A DNA stretch of 64,000 bases from Monoplex corrugatus (Eukaryota > Mollusca > Gastropoda > Littorinimorpha > Ranellidae). Position numbers and translations under genes: made by a program. The stretch is from assembly GCA_030674185.1 (NCBI GenBank), contig CM060312.1, forward strand, positions 68,240,737 to 68,304,736. Reading direction: 5' to 3'. A model generated the notes under the pieces. The model did no database searches. It saw only the letters and a program-made list of their open reading frames with translations, and had not been told where the DNA came from. Below, one piece after another: positions 25,665-36,209 of this stretch (position 1 is the first letter of the stretch; each line of letters starts with the position of its first letter).

Positions 25665-25786
25665 ATTGGTAATTGGGTGCATGCATTAAGTCATTTTTGG
25701 CTCTAGGGAAATGAGATATGCGGAAGCAATTTTAGGTAATTTAGGTCCGTTTTTATGTATGCTTTAATGTCGTAAGTTATGTCGTA

Positions 25787-25826
25787 AGCGATTTTTACAC
25801 TGTTGGGAGACCTTGTTCTTCAAAAT
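25787..25826 (+). repeat. PLE 5' terminal direct repeat (40 bp)
   Basis: Starts AGCGATTTTTACACTGTTGG and ends TTCTTCAAAAT. It is identical to 28377-28416 and overlaps the sequence just before the element's first ATG. Confidence 0.95.
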
Positions 25827-25836
25827 TGGTAGCATT

Positions 25837-28299
25837 ATGTCTACCCCCCAACTGTTGAAACTTCCCCTACGTCTCATTCGCGATTACGATCGGACGATCA
25901 TCACTACCTTTCGTGAATCAGAGAAATTACACCGCTCCCTAGCGAAGTTCAGGAACCATCTACACTTCACACTGCACTGCAAACATCACGGCGTCTTTCC
26001 CACCAGCCTAAAAATCAAAACTCCGATGAAAGGAACAGCAGCAAATAATATCATCAATCAGGCACAACGAGCACTCATGAACGAACGCATCAAGCAAATC
26101 AACACCCGCATCACTTGTCTGGAAGGGAAAATCCAAGACCTCGAGGAAAGACTGAGCTCTAGCACACTACCAGATGCTATGCTCTCCGAAATCAAAGAGT
26201 GGCTAAACAACACACGACGAATAGAATGGGACAAAGTACGCCAACGCCATCGAAAGAAATTCGAACTTCTAGCACCAAAAAACAACAGGAGACAACAGAA
26301 TGACAAAAGCGAGATTACACCTGTACCGGAAGAAACAAAAAGAAAGACCAAAGAGAGGTGGGTGATCAATCTATCAGATCGCCAACTCACTAAACCTGAA
26401 CAGGAAGTACTAGAGAAAGGACTAAATTTCGCCGTAGCCCCTAACAAGCTTCCAGTGGTAGACCTCATCACAAGCATTGAAACAGCTTGCAGGTATATTG
26501 GCCCTAATTCAGAAGAAGCCACACACTTAAGATCAGACTGTGTCAGAATCATGAAACAGGCCAAACTACCGAAATCCAACTTAACACCGGACCAAAGACG
26601 GGCTCTGGCGGATTTAAAGAACGAACACGCCACGATGATCCTACCAGCTGACAAAGGTCGTGCCACAGTCATCATGCCTAGACCCATGTACTATGAGAAG
26701 GCAAGCAAACTTCTGGAAGATACTACAACATATGAACGCCTCAAGAAAGATCCTACTTCCAAGTTTTCCAACAAACTGAAAGACACACTGAAACGCCTGA
26801 AAGAGACGGACCGCCTGTCATTAGAACAGTACAGGAAATTATACCCAACTGTGTCCGACGTCCCCAAGTTCTATGGTCTACCCAAAGTCCACAAGAAAGA
26901 AGTCCCCCTCCGTCCCATAGTCGCATCCAGAGGTTCCATCATGTATGAGACGGCTAGATTTGTGGCGGACATCCTATCACCTCTCGTAGGACACACAGAT
27001 CATCACATCCACAACAGTGCTGACCTAGTGGAAAAACTGAGTAACTACACCCTCGCTCATGATGAACTCCTTGTGTCATATGATGTCTCTGCCCTATTTA
27101 CCAGCGTACCAGTGAAAGAAAGCATAGAGATCATACGCCGAAGGTTACAAAACGACCAAACCCTCCACCAACGTACATCTCTCACAGTGGACGACGTATG
27201 TGAACTCTTGTCCTGCTGCCTCACCACCACCTACTTCACCTTCCAAGGTGAATTCTACTAACAAAAAGAAGGAGCAGCCATGGGCTCCCCAGTAAGCCCA
27301 ATAGTAGCCAACCTGTTCATGGAGGATTTTGAAGAGAAAGCATTGGCTTCTTTCCACTCCCCACCACGATACTGGGGGCGCTACGTAGACGACACCATGA
27401 CTATCCTCCCCCAGCAACTGGTCGAACAGTTCACAGAACATCTGAACAACCAACACCCAGCCATCAAATTCACGAGGGAAGTGGAACAGAACAACTCCAT
27501 AGCCATGCTGGACACCCTCATCACCAGAACTGATGGCATTCTATCCTTCTCGGTCTACCGTAAACCAACTCATACGGACCAATATTTACAGTTCGACAGC
27601 CACCAGCCCCTTGAACACAAACTGGGAGTGATTCGAACCCTTACCCACAGAGCTAACACCATATGCAGTACCCAAGAGGCAAAAGACAAGGAGACAAACC
27701 ACCTGAAAAAAGTGCTCACCATCTCGGGCTACAAAAAGTGGGCCTGGAACAGCCCGGGAGGCAGGAAATCCAACACCGCATCCCAACAGCCAGTGAAACA
27801 ACACCAGCGCAAGGGACACATCACCATCCCATACGTAGGAGGTGTGAGTGACGCTCTGTCCAGAAAGATCAGAAAACTGGGGGTGGCTGTACATTCCAAA
27901 CCTTCCAACACCATACGCAGCCAGCTGGTCACCCCCAAGGACAAAACCAGCAAACTCGACAAAGCTGGCATTATATACAGAATAGACTGCCAGGACTGTA
28001 ACCAACATTATGTCGGTGAAACTGAACGCCCCCTTCAGAAGAGACTAACAGAACACAAGAGGGACTCTTCTCCAGTAGGAGCTCACCTACACGCCGAAAA
28101 ACATCAATTCAGTGCGGACAATGTCAACATCCTGGACAGAGAAAATAAGTGGTTCCAGCGAGGAGTCAAGGAGGCCATCTACATCGCAGCCACCAACCCC
28201 CCGCTCAACAGGGACCGGGGCCGTTACACCCTGCCCCCGGTGTACCATTCTCTGATTCGATCTCGTGAACTGGGTTCATCCCATGTTCGCGAGATCTGA
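25837..28299 (+). pseudogene. PLE polyprotein: RT plus GIY-YIG, one in-frame stop
   Basis: Retroelement enzyme that copies its RNA into DNA at a chromosomal break. The ATG at 25837 is the first in frame and directly follows the terminal repeat. The N-terminal part has the PLE block NHLHFTLHC and a coiled-coil-like stretch (about residues 85-115). RT motifs follow: DKGRATVIM (26650), LPKVHK and LRPIVASRGS (26878-26940), motif A SYDVSALFTSVPV (about 27076-27114), motif B GAAMGSPVSPIVANLF (27274-27321), catalytic YVDD (27382-27393), then LDTLITR and SVYRKPTHTDQYL. The GIY-YIG nuclease covers about 27964-28210, with GIIYRIDC, HYVGET, RPLQKRLTEH and NPPLNRDRGRY. A TAA at 27259-27261, between motifs A and B, interrupts an otherwise open frame. 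All other motifs look intact. The frame resumes unshifted, so this is a single nonsense change. Transmembrane or signal segments are absent. Confidence 0.9.
28259..28296 (+). other. inverted repeat at the end of the PLE ORF
   Basis: GATCTCGTGAAC (28259-28270) and GTTCGCGAGATC (28285-28296) pair at 11 of 12 positions around a 14-nt loop, immediately before the TGA stop at 28297-28299. Confidence 0.7.
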
Positions 28300-28329
28300 G
28301 TAGAGATTCACGCAGACAGCATTAGAGCG

Positions 28330-28379
28330 CTGACGAAGATGGCGAGAACGCCATCGAAAGCTACGGAACTGTGAGTAGC
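28330..28379 (+). ncRNA. hammerhead-ribozyme-like motif in the PLE 3' region
   Basis: The conserved-looking CTGACGA (28330-28336) is followed by one extra A, a perfect 7-bp hairpin GATGGCG-AGAA-CGCCATC (28338-28355), and GAAA (28356-28359). Then GCTAC (28360-28364) can pair with GTAGC (28375-28379). This follows the hammerhead order CUGANGA, helix II, GAAA, helix III. PLEs are known to carry hammerheads in their terminal repeats. Two departures reduce confidence: the extra A before helix II, and the lack of a standard UH cleavage dinucleotide after helix III (GA is found instead). The 40-bp terminal repeat starts at 28377, next to where cleavage would be expected. Confidence 0.5.
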
Positions 28380-28416
28380 GATTTTTACACTGTTGGGAGA
28401 CCTTGTTCTTCAAAAT
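28377..28416 (+). repeat. PLE 3' terminal direct repeat (40 bp)
   Basis: Identical to 25787-25826. Downstream, the family F target resumes with GTTTCAATTTG. Confidence 0.95.
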
Positions 28417-28844
28417 GTTTCAATTTGTTTTCATTTTTTTAAAATCCGTTGTATGATAGATTGGATGGAGTGGTTAACGCCAGGGGCATCTCCTTAGATT
28501 TTGTGCATGAATGCATATATGTATATAAAACAAAATTAAATATGTATATATACTTCATTTTGTTTTGCTTTTTTCCTGTTGAAATATTGTGTTTTGAATC
28601 GGTTATAGCTCTGATATGGCTCTACGCGGTTGGCAGGTCTTTCAAGAAAAGTAACAATAACAGTAAAACATGTTATTACTGTGCCTGTTTTCTGAAACGA
28701 CATCAGTGTCATTGTAAAACATAACTCAGAAAATGGCAACAGTATTTTAAAAGCTCAGAAAAATGGGAAAGCGTGTTTGCATAACAGTCAACCATACGAC
28801 TGTGGTAGTGAATAATAGAAGAGCTGAGAAGCACGTTACGAAAA

Positions 28845-29125
28845 TATCTGCTGACAGATGGAGAATTCCTTCTCTCTTCACCTTCATTTCCTATTCTTTC
28901 ATACAGAGAGGAAAGGTCGATGGAAAATCAGTAGTTCCCAGCAGCTCCTCCTCTGCATACAGAATACAAACATCAAGCAGCCAGTCAGGAGAACACATAC
29001 ATTCTTCTTGTCTCCTCCTGTCGAAGCTGACCTCTGTCCTCCCATACATGCATACATGTAACAACAACAGATCTGTAGCAAAGGAACTGGCCACCAACAT
29101 CATCACTGAGTTTCGTCATGCATGT
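28845..29125 (+). repeat. dispersed repeat family H, copy 1
   Basis: Matches 55470-55775 in the same orientation. Shared blocks are CTTTCATACAGAGAGGA, GATGGAAAATCA.TAGT.CCC, TTCTTCTTGTC.CCTC and GCATACATGTAACAA-like sequence. Identity is about 70% by eye. No coding function is recognised. Confidence 0.7.
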
Positions 29126-30146
29126 GCAGATTTTTTTCTTCCAGAGCTTTGACAATTTCAGTGTTTTATAGTATGCGAAGAAATTTGTATTAGCTAAATC
29201 CATTAAATCAAAAGACGATTTTTAAGCTTATTTGTTGCACATCATTTCATTGAGTAACCCACTAAACATAATGTAGTTTATCTGCAAAATAACTTCAGCG
29301 TACAAACGGTTCGTTGTTCTGACTGCATCCTGAAATGTACCGTGACTAGACAGTTGTGCCAACATAGCATACACTGAGACGGGAGTTGGCACAAGGCTAA
29401 ACTAATTTGCAGGGTTAAAGTGGCTAGTCTATTTCTTTCAGATCTGTGGTAAGTACCCCTGTGCAAATAGCACGTGCCATTCAGCTATGGCAACCAGAGA
29501 TGTCGTGCTGCTTGCCTTTGCGGATTCCATAGTTATCCCGCCTCCCCCCCCCCCCCCCCCCCCCAAGCATTTGCAGGTTAGGACAGTTACTTTCTTGCTT
29601 ATGTAAGGAAAAATTAAGGTTGTTACAGATTTTTTGAATATTTGTAAATAAACGAAGAAAAAGGTAAAAAAAATAGTTACTCCATATCTACTATTTCTCG
29701 TTTTACTGAACAGCAGATGGAAATGATTTTTCTGTGAATATATTTTGTCTTGTCTTGAGTTGTTCTTTGCATTACTGCAATGAGCTTTGAGACAGATCAT
29801 TTGCAGCGTTTATTTCATACTTAACCTTTTGTAACAGAATGAGTATCAAAAGAGAGCGCAGTTTCAGATTAACAAAGGAAGCAGTAAGATTACTTGAAAA
29901 AGAGGCTCTGATAGTACTTGGGGGAAATAGACTTTGATATTAACGTTTTGGTTGATAATGAGTGTTGTGCAGTTAATGTGTGGGCCAAAAATAATATCAG
30001 TTGCATAGAATCATGTGAACATGGGGGCAATATCCAAAAGAAAAGAAAAGCTTAAAAAACATTTCAGTCAAATGGAAATAGAAGATATTCATTAAAAATT
30101 GAGGACATTCTCATGTAACAGATCTGCCACGCGATTTAGGGTTATG
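29126..30146. other. no recognised feature
   Basis: Contains a C21 homopolymer at about 29544-29564. Otherwise nothing is recognised. Confidence 0.5.
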
Positions 30147-30222
30147 TGTGTGTATGTGCGCGTGCATTTATGTGTGTTTATGTGTGTGTGTGCACGCGTG
30201 CGTGTGTGTTTATGTGTATGTG

Positions 30223-30286
<64 letters not shown>

Positions 30287-30300
30287 CATCCCCCCTCTCT
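30147..30300. repeat. (GT)n and (TC)n tract
   Basis: Imperfect GT units to 30225, then a pure TC array at about 30227-30281. Confidence 0.95.
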
Positions 30301-31345
30301 CTTTCTGAGAGAAAGAGAACGGAATAATTCAAAAGAGAGAAAAACAAATACATGATGAAGTGGCAATTTCCATACTTTGGAACGCACTCTATGGGCGGCT
30401 TTGAACATACACAGCTGTACAATAGAAAGTTACGTGCACACAAATACTCTGTGAAACGATGTTCATCTAAAATTCATTTCTTTGGTTTTATGTTGTTGTT
30501 TTTTTTACTATTTGATAATTGTAGCAAAGTTGTCATTTGTGCTGGTATTTCCATTTACCCTTCTTGCTTGTTTACGAATATGCGTGTTGTTGTGTGTGGC
30601 CATGCGTGTTCATGTACATGGATATACAGGGCTGCCAACTACTACGTATTGAGCGTAGCATGTTCCGCCATGCATTAGAATGTTGTACTGCTACATTCAC
30701 AATAGAATCGCTACGCTTTAGTGGAAAAAAAAAATTTTTTGAACTGATCGACGCCACAAACCAATCGATTTGAAGCGAGATGAAGTAAAAGTAAGAGATG
30801 GGTGGGAATCCCGATTGTGGAGTTTTTCTCACGCAATTGTTTATCAGCCAATCGGAGTTTTCGTTTCATGGACGTAACCCGATGGAGTTAATCATAGTAT
30901 AGTTTATATGACTCGTTTCCGTTCATGGAGAATCTTTGGCATCATCGCTATTGATCTATTTCCAAGAGTTTAACTGTTGAAAACTGAAATGGTCTCGTAC
31001 AAACGAAAAGCCAGCGATGAACATGAAGCAGAAACGAAGAAAAGGCCAACCACGCAATGTTAACCGTGAGCCGTATATGACCGAATATCCGTCAATGGAG
31101 CGATGGACGGTCGTGGCTACGTTTATAGTAGCTCTAGTGTGTGCCTACTCGACTTTACTCTTTTCGTGCGGAATGGTGCGGTTCAGGACGTTAAGAGTTT
31201 TAATTGAATTAAGGTGTGCCATGGTGAATTGACTGATGTGGTCACACCTCACGGTGGACATTGGTGTTGCTACTCTCAATTTCCATTTTGCTATGCTCAG
31301 ATAATGAAAAGGCTACTGTCAAGGTGAACCTGAAGTTGGCAAGAC
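30301..31345. other. unrecognised DNA, possible transposon remnant
   Basis: GGGCTGCCAACTACTACGTA at about 30630 looks like a DNA-transposon terminus I have seen in invertebrate repeats, and basic frames follow (for example KRKASDEHEAETKKRP near 31000). No transposase domain can be read, so this is a guess. A 71-codon frame at 31017-31232 has one hydrophobic stretch but no family match. Confidence 0.3.
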
Positions 31346-31400
31346 TGTTTTATACATACATACATACATACATACATACTTACATACATGCATACTTTTC

Positions 31401-31453
<53 letters not shown>

Positions 31454-31614
31454 TATTTACATACTTACATACAAACTTTCTTACATACATACGTACATAC
31501 ATACATACATACAAACATATAAATCTATATGTGATGTGTGTGTACGTGTGTGTGTATGTGTACGTGTTTGTGTGTACGTTTGTGTGTGTGTGTGTGTGTA
31601 CTTGTGTGTGTGTA

Positions 31615-31668
<54 letters not shown>
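31346..31668. repeat. (TACA)n then (GT)n compound microsatellite
   Basis: TACA units with TTAC variants to about 31520, then GT with GTAC steps to 31668. Confidence 0.95.
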
Positions 31669-32030
31669 CGCTTAAAAGCGTATGAACATGAATTTAATGC
31701 ATAAGTGAAAAAAGTTTTCCTATAAACTTGAAATCTTAGGAGAGTGAAGCGGTAGATATCTCACAGCCAACTCCTCTCTGTCACTGGTTTACTTTTGCCA
31801 ACTTTGAAGAAAATCAGGGTAGGCTGGGTAGGCCTGAGGCTTCAACAATACAACCGTTTCCTCCTCAAAGATATGGAGACATGGGGTAAATATCTCTTGC
31901 CTGTCACATTTTTATGCGAATTTTTTCTCCCAAAATTTGGATCAGAGTCCTAAACTGATAGGAAATCGCAAAGGCGTAGCCGTCATTTAGATTGGACGTG
32001 GAGCACTTGGAGGAAAGGTGAAGAGATAAT
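31669..32030. other. no recognised feature
   Basis: Nothing recognised. It ends at a possible 7-bp target duplication AGATAAT (32024-32030) of the SINE that follows. Confidence 0.4.
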
Positions 32031-32286
32031 GTTTTAGGTTTGGTTTGGTTTAGTTTTTACGTCGGCACCCACCTCAGGTGATATGGCCGACAGGGATAAC
32101 CATCCCAAGCAAGTGGGGGAAGGGGGACTTACTAGTTGTATACTGACACCACCAGAACAACAATGATGTTAAGATAGGACAGCGAGAAGTCAAGTTTCAA
32201 TGTATCGCAAATCGGGATTCGGACCCACAACCATTATTATGTCAATCCGACGCTCAACCAACTGAGCTATTGAGGCCCGCAGTTCT
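32031..32286 (-). mobile_element. tRNA-derived SINE
   Basis: On the minus strand the element opens with a tRNA-like head. A box-A-like TAGCTCAGTTGGTTGAGCG is followed by a box-B-like GGGTCCGAATCCC. A body of about 170 bp follows and ends in a CCGACGTAAAAACTAAACC-type A-rich tail at 32031-32060. AGATAAT at 32024-32030 and 32287-32293 may be the target duplication. A functional tRNA is unlikely because the acceptor pairing is poor and a SINE body follows. It truncates family F copy 2 on its left. Confidence 0.75.
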
Positions 32287-32600
32287 AGATAATTTGGGCC
32301 TGTTTTTTTTATAATTATATATGTTTTAGTATCCTTAGTTATGCTTGTATTTGCATTCAGGTTTTATTATTTTAAATCTTCTGGTGATAAATTAGATGGA
32401 CTAGTCAACGCCTGGGACATATCCCTAGTATATGTGCATGAATGCATTGATATGTGTGCTTAATTTTCCTTTTCGTGTGTTCCTTTTTCCAGTGAGGTAT
32501 GGTATATATTTTGAAATGGTTATAGCCCTGATATGGCTCTGCGCAGTTGCCTGGGCTTTAAACAACAACAATAACAACAACAACAACAACAACAGTCGGG
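32287..32600 (+). repeat. dispersed repeat family F, copy 2
   Basis: Contains ATAATTTGGGCCTGTTTTTT, GTGATAAATTAGATGGACTA, GTGCATGAATGCATTGATAT and ATATGGCTCTGCGCAGTTGC, ending in an (AAC)n tail at 32563-32595. The left part of the family is missing at the SINE junction. Confidence 0.8.
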
Positions 32601-32898
32601 GAAAGGGAAGGAGAGGCTAGTTAATGTTGTTTTGGCTCGGTAACTTGTTCTTGTGTAAACATATAAGGAAAGAGCACCATGTTAGCGGCTAAATGAGTCA
32701 GGAAATAGACTCCAGGTTGATAGGATTGGGATTAGGGTTTTTTTTTTTTTACTTACTTCATGTCTGGTGACTGTTGTTTTTTGTTTGTATTTCTTGAAAA
32801 TCCTAATCACTGCTGTTCATGTCTATTAGCAGCTTACTGCTTACATTCCAGTCTGTTTTATAGTCTTGTTTTGTTCTGTGTTCTGTTTACCCTTTCCC

Positions 32899-32972
<74 letters not shown>

Positions 32973-33774
32973 TACAGGCGCTGAGTGTGATGTGAAAAGA
33001 TACGATAGACCACAAAAAAAGCATATTACACTCAAGCTACTTGTCAACGCCGCATGTAAATGACATTCTGAAAGCCTGGTCAGCCGGACTAATGGCACGA
33101 CAGACATCTAAAGCTTTCACGGAAAACGTGGTTATGTCCCCTCCATTCCTGCTTTTTCCATGGGGACGGGGGCGAGAGGTGAAGAAACAGCTGGCTTGGT
33201 GTCAATATTCACCGTAAAGGTTTTCTAGCCCCCAAAGTTATTCCTATCCCCATGTGCTTTGTCCTCGTACCCATTCTCCCGAAGGAAATCATGACATTGT
33301 TTAGAACAGAATAGACACATGGTTCATGGTTGTCTCTAATGTGATAAGATGTCATTATTGACCAGAACATATCGACCAGCCAAAGCAGATGTACGAAGCT
33401 ACTAAAGTGTAAAATGACCCAAACAGATGTATGGAATGATATGGAATGAGAAAAAGAAAGAAGACTATGCAATGATTAAAGTTAAAACCAACCAAATAAG
33501 ATTATGAACAACCAAATGAAGCTATAGACTAGCCAGGCATTGTTTATGATCTGATATGGTCAAACAAGACAGTGGATTTTAAGACGTGCGCGTACATGTA
33601 CATGTTCGGTTAACATAACACGTTTTGCAAGGGTTTTTATCAACATCGCTTACAAGACGCTTTGAAGCAAATACAGGGGACAAACAAGAAGCAACATACT
33701 GATAAGTTTATGAAGCAGGAAACATGTTTGTAAATATCAGAAAAATGAACACAGTTAATACTTATGCTGTAGAC
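32601..33774. other. unrecognised DNA with one (GT)n array
   Basis: A GT microsatellite occupies 32901-32970. The remainder shows nothing recognisable. Confidence 0.55.
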
Positions 33775-33958
33775 TTGACAGGAAAGCTTGAGGGAAAGAG
33801 AACATAAGGTAGACCCAGGGAGAAAATATTGGAAGGACTTGGAGGGTGGCTGAGGACAGAGAGGGTGGGAGATGTACTTGCTGCGACAAGGGATAGATTC
33901 GTGTAGAGGGCCATGAACGCCAACGCCACGCGGCAGGGCGCATGACGATGATGAGACT
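33775..33958 (-). repeat. dispersed repeat family C, copy 2
   Basis: On the minus strand it runs from CATCATCGTCATGCGCCCTG through GGCGTTGGCGTTCATGGCCC and TCTATCCCTTGTCGCAGCAA to CTCCCACCCTCTCTGT. It is the longest copy of the family. Confidence 0.75.
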
Positions 33959-34439
33959 TGACAAAACTCGACTGCTGAATGATGTTTTGCTTTCGAGTTA
34001 AAAATTAAAGCAAAATATACCTACATAGATGTACACTGTTAACATTTCGTTCTCTCAAGGCTACGTAAAGAATGCGCACGTCCTATTGCATACTTAGTAA
34101 ACACCATTTGTTTCTGTGGACTTAGAAAAATGAAACTGTGCTGACATTTTACTTGTAATCATTTTTATATATTTGTAAGCATTTTATAATTGTAAAATGA
34201 TTGCAGATGTATGGTGTACAGATTTGCGTCATTGCTAGAGGAGACATGGTGTTGTGCTATTATATCAGTGATTGGTTGTCTGCCGGATATGATCGATGAA
34301 AATGAATTCCATTTGAGGATAAGTGTGAATAGGTTAAGGGGGAACCGCTCTGAACTAAGAGATTAGAGAGAAAAAGAAGAAAGGTAGCTACTCATTAGGT
34401 GAGGTAGACACATTGTCATTGACGAAGAGTACTGGCCCT
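33959..34439. other. no recognised feature
   Basis: Nothing recognised. Confidence 0.4.
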
Positions 34440-34790
34440 CTCGGTTCCGTATTTGTTACTGTTGTATCGACTGCGCAGAGCTATATTGGGGCTATAACCT
34501 GTTTCAAAACATACACAATGTCTCAACAGGAAAAAAAGAAGAAAAAATAAAGTACACGTATCAATGCATTCGCACAAATAATCAAAGGAGATGTCCCTGG
34601 CGTTGACCACTCTGTCCAATGTATCACTCAGGGGATTTGAAAAACATACATGAATACAAATTGAAACATAAATAAGGACACTAAAACATATATAAAAACA
34701 GGCCTAAGTTACCTAATATTGCTTCCGCATATCTCATTTCCCGTAAGCCAAAAATGCACTTAATACATGTACCCAGTTATTAATCCTAGG
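34440..34790 (-). repeat. dispersed repeat family F, copy 3
   Basis: The minus strand reads GAGATATGCGGAAGCAATAT, TTAGTGTCCTTATTTATG and TTTCAATTTGTATTCATG in one uninterrupted run, then the GACAGAGTGGTCAACGCCAG-type block. It therefore shows the empty site of the PLE insertion in copy 1. Confidence 0.8.
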
Positions 34791-35544
34791 AGAAAGTACG
34801 CAAGACTTTATCAAACTCATACAGGATCGGGGAAAGGGCAGCACTGTCCACACAAAACGGCAGTAGTCCAGACAGCAGGCATCCTTAGCTTGCGGGGATG
34901 TTTTAGTCGAGCGTTAACATGATGACAATACCGCGTCTGGACCAATAGTATGTAGTAGATCGTTGCATACAGAATCGTAATTACGGTGACAGTTTAAAAC
35001 AAAATAACTACGACACTAATGATGACGCACCGGGGCCCTGTGTTCCCTCTCATGAACACGAGGTAATGTCATTGTGTACCATCATCCTTTCTGAAGTCCA
35101 ACAAAATAATTAATCACACTACCCTAAGCCAGCCTGTCATCTCCACCATCTTACATCCCATAGTCCATCCTCTGCAAATCCACCGCCAGCTTCCCAGCAC
35201 ATCACCTTTTCTCCTCTCACTCAGGCCATTACACACTATCTGCACACGCCTCCTCTTCGCATCTCCATCTTTCCAATCCGCTTTATTTTCTCATGCTGCT
35301 TCTATTTCTGATTCCGGACAAGGTCCAGAACATTCCATTTGGCGTTGCAGAAGCGTGCGCCGAGTAATCTTTGATATATACCAATGTCCTGATTGATGAT
35401 GGCTCTTGTTTTCCCCTTCTTGGCGGATTTCCATCTGTTTTCTCTGTTCCCTTTTGTGTCAAACGATCGATGGTATGATGAAAGGATTTGTTGGCGTATA
35501 TATAATTTTAAGTTTCAGTTTAATCACACTTGCCCTGGTGATGT
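34791..35544. other. no recognised feature
   Basis: Nothing recognised. Confidence 0.4.
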
Positions 35545-35905
35545 GGTGAACTCTTTCAGGATAGATAGTATCCCCACCTTCTGGAAATTCTGTGCTAGAA
35601 ATTTCCTTTTTTTTCTGTCCCTTTTTGTTTTTTGCCTGCTCCTTTGCTTTCTGTTATTTCATCCTATCATTTTATACCTTGCTGGTCCATCCACCTACAT
35701 GTGTTCCATAAAGCGTTAATACTTTCTGTTAGAATTGATAATTGGGTGCATGTAATAACTGCATTGTTGGTTGTAAGGAAACGTGATCTGTAAAAGCAAC
35801 TGTAGGTAGTTTATGGCAGTTTTTGTATATATGTTTTAGTGTACTTTAAGTTTATAATTTGTAGTAGTCGGCTGGGCGTTAAACAACAGTAATGATAATA
35901 ATAAA
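35545..35905 (+). repeat. dispersed repeat family F, copy 4 (internally deleted)
   Basis: Starts with CTCTTTCAGGATAGATAGTA and CCCCACCTTCTGGAAATTCT, passes ATAATTGGGTGCATGTAATA and ends at GGCTGGGCGTTAAACAACAG. The central block with GATAAATTGGATGG is missing. Confidence 0.75.
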
Positions 35906-36209
35906 AAACCGATGAAATCTAATGGTGATGCTGTGAAGTGTCACCTGTACACCTGTACTATTCTAGGACAAACAATAAAATGATTGATGCATCAGTACAG
36001 GAGTGAGAACAAACGAACGAAAGCGTTTTATTAAACATCGGCTTAGGCCATTATTCAAAACAAAGTGTGGACAGGGTGGGTGTGTCGTAAACAGTATAAT
36101 GACAGAATTACGTTATATCACAAATGTGATGGGAGGGGGAGGGGTGTTAAACCCACTTGCCCAAGCAATAAAATTGTTAACTAATCGTGAATGGATGTAG
36201 GCCTACCAT

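Larger units (their letters stand above)
25781..28416 (+). mobile_element. Penelope-like retroelement (PLE) with GIY-YIG endonuclease
   Basis: A 2.6-kb insertion bounded by a 40-bp perfect direct repeat at 25787-25826 and 28377-28416. It encodes a single ORF with the PLE-specific order of N-terminal domain, reverse transcriptase and GIY-YIG endonuclease. The insertion lies inside a family F copy, with the target broken at TTATG/TTTCAA and no long target duplication. A short GTCGTAAG motif at 25770-25777 is repeated at 25781-25788, at the 5' junction. The repeat at the 3' end restates the element's first 40 bases. That is the arrangement expected of PLEs derived from tandem or read-through templates (pseudo-LTRs). 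Confidence 0.9.
25665..28665 (+). repeat. dispersed repeat family F, copy 1, split by the Penelope-like element
   Basis: The left part (25665 to about 25781) carries AATTGGGTGCATGCATTAAG, GAGATATGCGGAAGCAATTT and TTTAGGT..GTTTTTATGT. The right part (28417 to about 28665) carries GTTTCAATTTGTTTTCATTT, the GATTGGATGGAGTGGTTAAC block, the TGTTGAAATATTG block and the TATGGCTCTACGCGGTTGGC end. Together they match one contiguous family F copy such as 49900-50240 or the reverse complement of 34440-34790. The whole intervening 2.6 kb is therefore an insertion. Confidence 0.85.

Noticed and set aside
26058..26687. 209-codon minus-strand frame
   Set aside because: It is a shadow of the Penelope-like ORF on the plus strand. 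The minus-strand frames at 27145-27456 and 27586-28008 are shadows in the same way.
31017..31232. Small membrane protein (71 codons, one hydrophobic stretch)
   Set aside because: No homology is recognised and it lies in what may be a transposon remnant. Length and composition are compatible with chance.
32200..32281. Functional tRNA gene (minus strand)
   Set aside because: Box A and B are good, but acceptor pairing is poor and a SINE body with an A-rich tail follows.
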